Source: JAAYZK01 sp964535025 (GTDB lineage: Bacteria; Planctomycetota; Phycisphaerae; SM23-33; FEN-1343). Taken from it: 13,158 nucleotides of DNA. The notes under the pieces are model-generated. The model searched no databases, was not told the origin of the DNA, and saw only the letters and a program-made list of their open reading frames with translations. Each line of letters starts with the position of its first letter. Position 1 is the stretch's first letter. A program made the translations under genes and the position numbers. Below, in pieces: positions 1-5,575 of this stretch. The stretch spans positions 1-13,158 of the forward strand of contig CAZHRW010000217.1 in assembly GCA_964535025.1 (NCBI GenBank), read 5' to 3'.

Positions 1-93
1 ACGACGCCGCAGTTGCTGTTCAGCTAGGAGTTCCCGCGATCAGGGCCTCCAGAGGACTTACACCTCCAAGTCATCGTGCCATGCCTGGCACAC
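1..93 (-). mobile_element. 5' end of a group IIC intron (partial, leaves the window)
   Basis: Read on the minus strand from 93 downwards, the sequence opens with GTGTGCCAGGCATGG. This closely matches the start of the well-studied group IIC intron of Oceanobacillus iheyensis (GUGUGCCCGGCAUGG, recalled from memory). The next stretch has the expected short stem with GGAGG and TCCTC arms, and further on AGCTGAACAGCAACTGCGG resembles the domain I segment AGCCUAACGCAAGGGUG. The GTGTG start fits the group II 5' splice-site consensus. The element would splice out as RNA and move with an intron-encoded reverse transcriptase/maturase, but that ORF and domains II-VI would lie left of position 1. Class C is supported by the intrinsic terminator immediately 5' of the splice site. 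The assignment rests on primary sequence resemblance; only 93 nt are visible. Confidence 0.8.
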
Positions 94-98
94 CGCAG

Positions 99-132
99 AA
101 AAAAAGCGGTTTCGACCCGAAGGCCGAACCGC
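99..132 (-). terminator. Intrinsic terminator, target site of the group IIC intron
   Basis: On the minus strand, GCGGTTCG (132-125) pairs with CGAAACCGC (114-106) with one bulged A, closing a loop rich in G and C. Seven T follow (105-99), then CTGCG, then the intron 5' end at 93. This is a textbook rho-independent terminator for transcription running leftwards. No recognisable minus-strand reading frame ends just upstream of it, so what it terminates is unclear. Confidence 0.75.
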
Positions 133-477
133 CGCCCCGCCGGGCAATTCCCCCGCCGGGGGGACGCTCGCCGGCAACCCATGCCATGTCCGGTGCGTTT
201 CTCCGACGCCGGCCTGCCGAACGGCGCGGCACGACGCCGGGCGACGCCGACATTCGGCTTTTCGGCAACACCCACGCCGTCCGCCTCCAGGAGGCAGACG
301 CTCTCAACCTGGCCCTCCGCTCCCAGTGCCAAGGCGACTCGAACTTACGCAGCCCCAAGCCCTACGCGACCTCTGTGAGCCTGGCCTGTGCCGCGCCAAA
401 TGAGCCCACTCGGACAAACCTCCCGGGGCGGTCGCCGTGCCCAACAAACCGCGAACAGGCCACCACCGACGACAATG
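99..477 (-). ncRNA. Candidate orphan structured RNA, unknown family
   Basis: This interval lies between a promoter-like pair (484-511, minus) and an intrinsic terminator (99-132, minus), predicting a transcript of about 380 nt. No open frame in it has a ribosome binding site or looks like a protein; the longest frames are short, rich in Arg and Pro, and one crosses the intron boundary. Several GC-rich hairpins can be drawn: 278-300 (9-bp stem with one G-U pair, 5-nt loop), 246-258 (5-bp stem), 150-162 (CCCCC/GGGGG) and 134-145 (GCCC/GGGC). I looked for signatures of RNase P RNA, tmRNA and SRP RNA and saw none. It could equally be a decayed gene or an untranslated 3' region. Evidence is only promoter plus terminator plus structure. 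Confidence 0.35.
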
Positions 478-483
478 CGGAAC

Positions 484-511
484 AGTATAGTTCCCATCGG
501 CGAAAAAGCAA
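484..511 (-). promoter_or_regulatory. Sigma70-like promoter reading leftwards
   Basis: On the minus strand TTGCTT (511-506) is followed after 16 nt by TATACT (489-484), five of six matches to the -10 consensus. Transcription would start near 477 and run towards the terminator at 99-132. The AT-rich -10 stands out in a GC-rich stretch. Confidence 0.45.
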
Positions 512-607
512 GGCTAGATGACGTTCCGATAAGGGGATAGAGGTCTCCTGCGGTTGCTTGTTGCGTCCCGGTTTTCGTCCGCCGCCGCCGCCAATCACGG
601 CAAGACA

Positions 608-716
608 GGTGATTCACCTACAAGCGCTAATCTCCTACTGTTAGAATGCACATTAGAACAGCTTGCGTCCACTATGGGCGTTAGAACGTCTTGGGGCATT
701 TTGTAGGTGAATCACC
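608..716. repeat. 109-bp unit with perfect 16-bp inverted ends
   Basis: GGTGATTCACCTACAA at 608-623 is the exact reverse complement of TTGTAGGTGAATCACC at 701-716, leaving 77 bp between. The outer part of each arm is itself an odd palindrome (GGTGA-N-TCACC, 608-618 and 706-716). The interior is less GC-rich than its surroundings, has three TTAGAA words (641, 653, 681) and can fold locally (CAAGC 621-625 with GCTTG 661-665; CTAAT 627-631 with ATTAG 652-656). It looks either like a small non-autonomous element (MITE-like) or a pair of inverted operator sites in a divergent intergenic region. I see no target-site duplication at the ends, which weakens the mobile-element reading. Confidence 0.55.
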
Positions 717-945
717 CTACCCGTCTGACGGAAGGGCGTGTCCCCTCAAGTCCTCCAAACAAACCGGGAAGTTTTCCCAGAAGAAAATACGTACAAGTTT
801 CGTTTTTCTCCCGCGCCCAGGCCGGCCGCACGGTTGGTGGCACCGCAAATTGGCCGCCGAGGCCACTGGAGGCCTTGCAGGCGGCCCGCCCAGGCCGCAT
901 AATCGCCACGGCATTGCGGACCGCACCCGATGGAGAGACGCGGCG
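717..945 (+). other. gmd leader region, no gene seen
   Basis: Frames running through this stretch are low-complexity extensions without a ribosome binding site. It holds a small inverted repeat GGGAA-GTT-TTCCC (766-778), a T/A-rich patch (771-816) and the possible gmd promoter described separately. No terminator with a T-run is visible. Confidence 0.5.
875..903 (+). promoter_or_regulatory. Possible gmd-fcl promoter
   Basis: TTGCAG (875-880) and CATAAT (898-903) are separated by 17 nt. The -10 matches five of six consensus bases; the -35 is weak. Transcription would start near 910, giving a leader of about 35 nt ending in the GGAGAG ribosome binding site (932-937) ahead of the ATG at 946. Confidence 0.4.
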
Positions 946-1977
946 ATGAGTGAACAGCCGAGCAAGCGGGCCCTGATCACCGGCATCACCGGCCAGGACG
1001 GCAGCTACCTGGCGGACTTCCTGCTGGCCAAGGGCTACCAGGTCCACGGGCTCATCCGCCGCTCCAGCAGTTTCAACACCGGTCGCCTGGAGCACATCTA
1101 CCAGGACCCCCACGAGGCCGATCCGCGCCTGCGCCTGCACTACGGCGACATGACCGACGGGGCGGGGCTGCGGGAGATCATCACACGCGTCCAGCCCGAC
1201 GAGGTGTACAACCTCGGCGCCCAGTCGCACGTGCGGGTCAGCTTCGATCAGCCGGTCTACACCGCCCAGGTCGACGCCGTCGGGACGATCCGCCTGCTGG
1301 AGGCCCTGCGCGACACGGGGCTGCCGGCGCGGTTCTATCAGGCCTCCAGCAGTGAGATGTTCGGCAAGGCCGCCCAGACGCCCCAGCGGGAGACCACCCC
1401 GTTCCATCCCCGCAGCCCGTACGGCTGCGCGAAGCTCTACGCGTACTGGCAGACGGTCAACTACCGCGAGAGCTACGGGATCTTCGCCTGCAACGGCATT
1501 CTCTTCAATCACGAGTCCCCCCGCCGGGGCGAGACATTCGTCACCCGCAAGATCACCCGGGCCGCCACGCGGATCGCCGAGGGGCTCCAGACGACGCTGT
1601 ATTTGGGCAACCTCGACGCCCGGCGCGACTGGGGCTTCGCCGGCGACTTCGTCGAGGCGATGTGGCTGATGCTCCAGCAGGACGAGCCGGACGACTACGT
1701 CGTCGCCACCGGCGAAACGCACGCCGTCCGCGAGTTCCTCGATGCCGCCTTCATGCGGGTGGGGCTGAACTGGGCCGACCACGTCCGGATCGATCCGGGC
1801 TACTACCGCCCCGCCGAGGTCGACCTGCTGCTCGGCGACGCCGCCAAGGCCCGCAACAAGCTCGGCTGGCGGCCGCGCGTGTCCTTCGACGAGCTGGTCA
1901 CCATGATGATCGACCATGACTGGGCGCTGGCGCGGGAGGAGCGGGTCATCCGCCAGACGCGGGAGAACGGATTGTGA
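946..1977 (+). CDS. gmd: GDP-mannose 4,6-dehydratase
   Basis: Converts GDP-D-mannose to GDP-4-keto-6-deoxy-D-mannose, the first step to GDP-L-fucose and related deoxysugars used in surface polysaccharide, in the cytoplasm with NADP(H). The 343-residue product has the extended-SDR Rossmann motif TGITGQDG (12-19), the Gmd hallmark RRSSSFNTGR (38-47), NLGAQSHV (89-96), the catalytic SSSE (134-137) and the YGCAK dyad Tyr159/Lys163; FNHESPRRGETFVTRK (187-202) is also typical of Gmd. Length is normal for the family. I chose the ATG at 946 because GGAGAG sits 8 nt upstream and homology starts there; a longer frame from 691 adds 85 residues of non-homologous sequence. The stop overlaps the start of fcl by 4 nt (GTGA), so the two genes are translationally coupled. 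Confidence 0.95.
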   Translation: MSEQPSKRALITGITGQDGSYLADFLLAKGYQVHGLIRRSSSFNTGRLEHIYQDPHEADPRLRLHYGDMTDGAGLREIITRVQPDEVYNLGAQSHVRVSFDQPVYTAQVDAVGTIRLLEALRDTGLPARFYQASSSEMFGKAAQTPQRETTPFHPRSPYGCAKLYAYWQTVNYRESYGIFACNGILFNHESPRRGETFVTRKITRAATRIAEGLQTTLYLGNLDARRDWGFAGDFVEAMWLMLQQDEPDDYVVATGETHAVREFLDAAFMRVGLNWADHVRIDPGYYRPAEVDLLLGDAAKARNKLGWRPRVSFDELVTMMIDHDWALAREERVIRQTRENGL

Positions 1978-2921
1978 ACCTCACCCGGGAACGCATCGTC
2001 ATCACCGGCGGGACCGGGTTTCTCGGCCGTCGTCTCCAGGCGGTCCTGCTCCAGCGCGGCGTCGCGGCGGAGCATCTGCGGATCCCCACGCACGACCGGT
2101 TCGACCTGACCTGCGAGGCGGACGTCGCGCGGATGGTCGAGACGATGGACCCCACCGTCGTGATCCACCTGGCCGCCGAGGTCGGCGGCATCGGCGCCAA
2201 CCGGGCCAACCCCGGGCGGTTCTTCTACGCCAACATGGCCATGGGCCTGCACCTCATCGAGCACGCCCGCCGCCACGGCGTCGCCAAGTTCGTCCAGATC
2301 GGCACGATCTGCGCGTACCCCAAGCACACGCCCGTGCCCTTCCGCGAGACGGACCTGTGGAACGGCTACCCCGAAGAGACCAACGCCCCCTACGGGATCG
2401 CCAAGAAGGCCCTGGGGGTGATGCTGGCGGCCTACCGGGCCCAGTACGGCCTGAACGGGATCTTCCTGCTGCCGGTGAACCTCTACGGGCCGGGCGACAA
2501 TTTCGACCCGCAGACCAGCCACGTCATCCCGGCGCTGATCCGCAAGTTCTGTCATGCCGTCGACACCGGTGCCGAGACCGTCGAGGTCTGGGGCACCGGC
2601 TCGGCCAGTCGGGAGTTTCTTTACGTCGACGACGCCGCCCGCGGCATCGCCCTGGCGACCGAACGCTACGACCAGTCCGATCCGGTCAACCTCGGCGCCG
2701 GCTTCGAGATCACCATCCGTGAGTTGGCCGAGAAGATCCAGGCCCTGACCGGCTTCACCGGCGAACTGGTCTGGGACACCACCAAACCCGACGGCCAGCC
2801 CCGCCGTCTCCTCGACACCACCCGCGCTGCCGAGCGTTTCGGCTTCCGCGCCGAAACCGACTTCGACGAGGGCCTCCGGCGCACCATCGAGTGGTGGCGC
2901 CGCAAGGGAAGCCGTGCTTGA
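1974..2921 (+). CDS. fcl: GDP-L-fucose synthase (epimerase/reductase)
   Basis: Takes the Gmd product through 3,5-epimerisation and NADPH-dependent 4-reduction to GDP-L-fucose. The 315-residue protein starts with GTG, with GGGAG 8 nt upstream inside gmd. The Rossmann motif TGGTGFLG is at 11-18; AEVGGIGANRANP (68-80), PVNLYGPGDNF (167-177) and SHVIPAL (182-188) are characteristic. Active-site Tyr140/Lys144 (YGIAK) are present, as are the conserved Cys113 and His183 that act in epimerisation. One difference: the usual GSSC reads GTIC (110-113), so the catalytic Ser is Thr and the next residue Ile. The chemistry could be preserved, but a related 4-keto-6-deoxy-mannose epimerase or reductase is possible. 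Adjacency to gmd makes GDP-fucose the best guess. Confidence 0.85.
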   Translation: MNLTRERIVITGGTGFLGRRLQAVLLQRGVAAEHLRIPTHDRFDLTCEADVARMVETMDPTVVIHLAAEVGGIGANRANPGRFFYANMAMGLHLIEHARRHGVAKFVQIGTICAYPKHTPVPFRETDLWNGYPEETNAPYGIAKKALGVMLAAYRAQYGLNGIFLLPVNLYGPGDNFDPQTSHVIPALIRKFCHAVDTGAETVEVWGTGSASREFLYVDDAARGIALATERYDQSDPVNLGAGFEITIRELAEKIQALTGFTGELVWDTTKPDGQPRRLLDTTRAAERFGFRAETDFDEGLRRTIEWWRRKGSRA

Positions 2922-2924
2922 CGG

Positions 2925-3773
2925 TCATTCGCCGGCCGGTTCGAGCAGCTTCTTGCTGCGGGTGCGCTGGAGCTGAACGGTGCTGGCGCGGTGTTCCAGC
3001 AGCGACAGCGACAGCTCGATCACCTCGGCGGCCTCATCGCCGGTGGCGGTGCCGATGGCGACCATGTCCTGCGTGCGGAGCGTCGCCCAGACGAACGCCA
3101 GGCCCACCAGCGGCAGCAGGCGGCCGGCGGCGAGGGGCTTGATGACGATGACGGGGCGCTTGCGCTGCCAGATGCTCCGGTGGACCCAGTCGGCCTCGAC
3201 GTGCATGAGGAATCCGGCGGCGTTGTAGATCTGGATGTATGCCGCCACGTCCAGCCCGCTCTCGTCGGCGATGACGGGCACCTCGGGACTGTGGGTGGAC
3301 AGCCCGGGGATCATCCCCCGCTCGCGGATCATCGTGGTCATGCGGTCCATGAGGCGAATCCGGCGGTTGACCTTGTCCAGCAGCGCGTCGGTGGTGACCA
3401 TGTGGGGCATGCACACGGCGGTGCCGCAGGCGACTTCCTCATCCAGCAGTCGGGCGGTCTCGTCCCAGGCTTCGGGCGTGTCCTCGGTCGGGAAGATGGG
3501 CGTGGAAATCAGCTTCATGCCCCGCCCCGTGCGCTGCGACGCCTCGGCCATCGCCTCCCGCAGCAGCGGCGTGGCGCCCTGGCCCATGATCGTGTCGACT
3601 CCCGCGGCCAGGAAGACCTCCAGGACGTCGGCCATCTTCGTGGCCGTCATGGTGGCCTTGATTTCCTTGTCCTTGGCCTTGGAAGTATGGGAGAAGCCCA
3701 GGAACCAGTTGGTGCCGATCACCATGCGGGAGACCGACAGATCTTCGATCTTCGTTCGCGGAAATGCCGTCAC
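2925..3773 (-). CDS. Uncharacterised TIM-barrel protein, aldo/keto reductase-like
   Basis: I do not recognise a named family. The 282-residue protein begins with GTG at 3773, supported by GGAGG 8 nt upstream and a promoter about 50 nt upstream; the frame stays open to 3929, but those extra 52 residues look non-coding. The pattern resembles an aldo/keto reductase barrel: FLAAGVDT (54-61), PGLSTHSPEVPVIADESGLD (156-175), IQIYNAAG (180-187), VIVIKPLAAGRL (208-219) and a cofactor-loop-like MVAIGTATGDEAAE (237-250). However the expected DxxxxYG after the GVDT strand is replaced by MGQGATPL, so the usual catalytic Asp/Tyr pair is missing. C116-x4-C121-x2-H124 plus His161, His191 and His198 could bind a metal. 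It is cytosolic, with no signal peptide. It converges on fcl and is divergent from the metallophosphoesterase. Coding status is firm, function is not. Confidence 0.75.
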   Translation of the reverse strand: MTAFPRTKIEDLSVSRMVIGTNWFLGFSHTSKAKDKEIKATMTATKMADVLEVFLAAGVDTIMGQGATPLLREAMAEASQRTGRGMKLISTPIFPTEDTPEAWDETARLLDEEVACGTAVCMPHMVTTDALLDKVNRRIRLMDRMTTMIRERGMIPGLSTHSPEVPVIADESGLDVAAYIQIYNAAGFLMHVEADWVHRSIWQRKRPVIVIKPLAAGRLLPLVGLAFVWATLRTQDMVAIGTATGDEAAEVIELSLSLLEHRASTVQLQRTRSKKLLEPAGE

Positions 3774-3820
3774 GGCCGGTGCCTCCAGTGTGCAGATGGC
3801 GGGAAACGCTGTAAGTCTTG

Positions 3821-3849
3821 ATTGTAACGCCGCTGGGCAAAAAAGGCAA
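3821..3849 (-). promoter_or_regulatory. Promoter of the TIM-barrel gene
   Basis: On the minus strand TTGCCT (3849-3844) and TACAAT (3826-3821) are 17 nt apart. Five of six -10 bases and four of six -35 bases match the consensus. The start would be near 3814, giving a leader of about 40 nt that ends in the GGAGG before the GTG at 3773, which supports that start over longer ones. Confidence 0.55.
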
Positions 3850-3894
3850 AACGCCGCGATGAATTCGACCCGCCGCGGGGAAAAAACCGTAGGA

Positions 3895-3940
3895 CTCGCG
3901 AGGGTTCTTCCCTGGCGGCCGCGAGGCAACAGGGTATAAT
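3895..3940 (+). promoter_or_regulatory. TATAAT box and adjoining inverted repeat upstream of the metallophosphoesterase
   Basis: A perfect TATAAT (3935-3940) lies about 100 nt before the ATG at 4044; no good -35 is seen at 16-18 nt. Immediately upstream CTCGCG AGGG (3895-3904) pairs with CCCT (3910-3913) and CGCGAG (3920-3925), an imperfect inverted repeat overlapping the -35 position. An activator or repressor site there is possible but unproven. Confidence 0.35.
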
Positions 3941-4043
3941 CGTCGGCGCTTGACGCGACGCCCTACCACCGAGTTGCCGGCCCTGTTGTGCCGGCCACTG
4001 CCATCCAACCGCCGTCCCAGACGAACACGCCTGGTGGAGTCAG

Positions 4044-4940
4044 ATGAACGACCTGCTGTTTGCACAGCCGCCCCAAGTGCCGCGCCGGCGTTTCTATCGA
4101 CTGAAACGCGCGTTCTGGTCGCTGGCGAGCACCGTCTCGCTGGGCGGTCTGTACGCCGGCCACCTGTGCCCGACCTGGGTGCGGGTCGACCGGCTCGAGA
4201 TGCCCCTGGAGGGGCTCGCCGAGCCGTTTGTGGGCCGCAAGCTCGTTCACATCAGCGACTTGCATTGCTCGCCCGTGGTTGTCACCCCCTACCTCCGCCA
4301 GGTGCTCGCCCAGGTGGCCGCCGAGAAGCCCGATGTGCTGGTCATCACCGGCGACCTCATCACCGGCGGCACCGCCTATGCACGGCGGGTCGCGGGCCTG
4401 CTGGCGGCGGTGCCGGCCAAGGTCGCCCGCGTCGCCTGCCTGGGCAACCACGATTACGGCATCTATCACCCCTCCGGCCGCGGCCACATGCGCCAGCTGT
4501 CGGACTACCTCACCGACCAGCTCCACCACGCCGGGGTGCAGGTCCTCCGCAACCGGAGCCTGACGATCCACCTGGACGGCCACGCCCTGCAGGTGGTCGG
4601 CGTCGAGGACGCCTGGTCGGGCCGGTACGACCCTGAAACGGCCTTCGCCGACGCCCGGGCCGACCTGCCCACGATCGGCCTGGCGCATAATCCCGACTGC
4701 GCCCGCGACCTGGCCGACCGCGGCGCACACTGGATCCTCGCGGGCCACACGCACGGCAACCAGGGCGGCCAAAGCGCCCTGCGCGACGCGGTCATGCCCG
4801 AGGAAAGCGAGACCTACGCCGGCGGGTACTACCCGCTGGACGGGGCACACCTCTACGTCAACCGCGGGCTCAGCTACGCCCGACGGTTCAACCTGAACAA
4901 GCGCCCGGAAATCACCGTCTTCACCCTCCGGTGCGCCTAG
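4044..4940 (+). CDS. Membrane-anchored metallophosphoesterase, YaeI/LpxG type
   Basis: A calcineurin-like phosphoesterase that probably hydrolyses a phosphodiester or pyrophosphate bond with two metal ions. The 298-residue protein has a basic N terminus and one hydrophobic segment (about 22-42), placing the catalytic domain at the membrane. The metal-binding motifs appear in order: SDLH (71-74), GDL (103-105), GNHD (134-137), AHNPD (214-218) and GHTHG (234-238), and the C terminus VNRGLSYA is typical of YaeI/YkuE-like proteins. Relatives include LpxG, which hydrolyses UDP-2,3-diacylglucosamine in lipid A synthesis in Chlamydiae, another PVC-group phylum; that role here is inference. After GHTHG the usual GGQ is offset (GNQGGQ). 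GGTGGAG lies 4 nt before the ATG. It is a single-gene unit or may lead into pyrR 91 nt downstream. Confidence 0.85.
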   Translation: MNDLLFAQPPQVPRRRFYRLKRAFWSLASTVSLGGLYAGHLCPTWVRVDRLEMPLEGLAEPFVGRKLVHISDLHCSPVVVTPYLRQVLAQVAAEKPDVLVITGDLITGGTAYARRVAGLLAAVPAKVARVACLGNHDYGIYHPSGRGHMRQLSDYLTDQLHHAGVQVLRNRSLTIHLDGHALQVVGVEDAWSGRYDPETAFADARADLPTIGLAHNPDCARDLADRGAHWILAGHTHGNQGGQSALRDAVMPEESETYAGGYYPLDGAHLYVNRGLSYARRFNLNKRPEITVFTLRCA

Positions 4941-4955
4941 CGCCACGCTTTTGCC

Positions 4956-4999
4956 TTGCATTCGGCTGTGCTCGCCACTAGGTTGATCGTCCGGTGGGC
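4956..4999 (+). promoter_or_regulatory. Possible pyr promoter and PyrR-binding leader element
   Basis: The 91-nt gap before pyrR holds TTGCAT (4956-4961) and TAGGTT (4979-4984), 17 nt apart, a weak promoter match. Downstream, TCCGGTGGGC (4990-4999) resembles the UCCNGNGAGG core of PyrR-binding RNA loops at six of eight fixed positions. TCCG (4990-4993) can pair with CGGA (4999-5002). There is no terminator hairpin with a T-run, so any control would act on translation rather than by classical attenuation. Confidence 0.25.
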
Positions 5000-5031
5000 G
5001 GAGCGGCTCGAAGGTACGGGGTGCAAGGACG

Positions 5032-5565
5032 ATGAAGCAACTGCTGGATGCCGACGCGGTCGCCGAGGCCATGGATGACCTGTACCGCGCGATGGTTGCG
5101 GGCATCCCCGCCGACGCGCCGCTGGCGATGATCGGGGTGCACACGCGGGGCGACGTGATCACCGGGCGGCTGGCCGAGCGGCTGGCCGGCGAGCGGGACA
5201 CGCCGTTCGACCGGGGGGTGCTGGACATCACCTTCTACCGCGACGACCTCGCCCAGCGCGAGCACGCCCCGCTGGTCCGCGCCACCACCATGAATTTCGA
5301 CCTCGACGATAAGCTTATCGTCCTCGTCGACGACGTGCTTCATACCGGCCGCTCCGTCCGGGCGGCCATGGACGCCATCATGGACTTCGGCCGTCCGATG
5401 GCCATCCGCCTGGCGGTCCTGATCGATCGCGGCGGGCGGGAGCTGCCCATCTGCGCCGATTTCATCGGACGGCGCCTCGACGTCCCCGACGACCTGCGCG
5501 TCCAGGTGCACGTCATCGACCATGACGACGACGACGGGGTGTACCTGATAAAACGGAGGCACTGA
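5032..5565 (+). CDS. pyrR: PyrR: pyr operon regulator / uracil phosphoribosyltransferase
   Basis: Binds pyr mRNA leaders in response to UMP/UTP in Gram-positive bacteria and also makes UMP from uracil and PRPP. The 177-residue product, the family's usual length, has the typical N terminus (MKQLLDADAV), GVHTRGD (35-41), the PRPP-binding loop VLVDDVLHTGRSVR (97-110), ALDAL-like AMDAIMDFGRP (112-122) and LIDRGGRELPI (130-140). The C terminus carries an acidic run (DHDDDD, 153-158). AAGGA lies only 2 nt before the ATG, a tight spacing, but homology begins here and no better start exists. It heads pyrR-pyrB-pyrC. Whether it regulates by RNA binding in this organism is open; see the leader element. 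The gene contains an 18-bp perfect palindrome (5305-5322). Confidence 0.93.
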   Translation: MKQLLDADAVAEAMDDLYRAMVAGIPADAPLAMIGVHTRGDVITGRLAERLAGERDTPFDRGVLDITFYRDDLAQREHAPLVRATTMNFDLDDKLIVLVDDVLHTGRSVRAAMDAIMDFGRPMAIRLAVLIDRGGRELPICADFIGRRLDVPDDLRVQVHVIDHDDDDGVYLIKRRH

Positions 5566-5575
5566 ACACGCGTTT

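Noticed and set aside
300..440. tRNA-like fragments (TGTCCGAGTGGG, GTTCGAGTC) on the minus strand
   Set aside because: No arrangement gives paired acceptor, anticodon and T stems with U33; they look like chance resemblance.
133..477. RNase P RNA, tmRNA or SRP RNA in the left non-coding stretch
   Set aside because: The expected conserved words (GAAAGTCCGG of RNase P, the tmRNA acceptor/T arm and Ala-rich tag, the SRP GGAAGNAGC loop) are absent on both strands.
24..617. Several open frames of 78-146 codons on both strands
   Set aside because: They are Arg/Pro-rich, lack ribosome binding sites, overlap one another, and some cross the intron boundary.
641..690. Integron attC-like words (GTTAGAATGC, GCGTTAGAACG) near the inverted repeat
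   Set aside because: The attC core needs GTTRRRY with a matching RYYYAAC partner; here the seventh base is A and no complementary R'' box lies at a suitable distance on either strand.
691..945. N-terminal extension of Gmd from 691
   Set aside because: The extra 85 residues have no Gmd homology, and a good ribosome binding site precedes the ATG at 946.
712..1917. Long minus-strand frame opposite gmd (401 codons), and similar antisense frames opposite other genes
   Set aside because: These are mirror frames caused by high GC at third codon positions of well-identified genes; their compositions (runs of Gly, Val, Asp, Arg) match no protein family.
3774..3929. N-terminal extension of the barrel protein to 3929
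   Set aside because: A promoter (3821-3849) lies inside the extension, and GGAGG correctly precedes the GTG at 3773.
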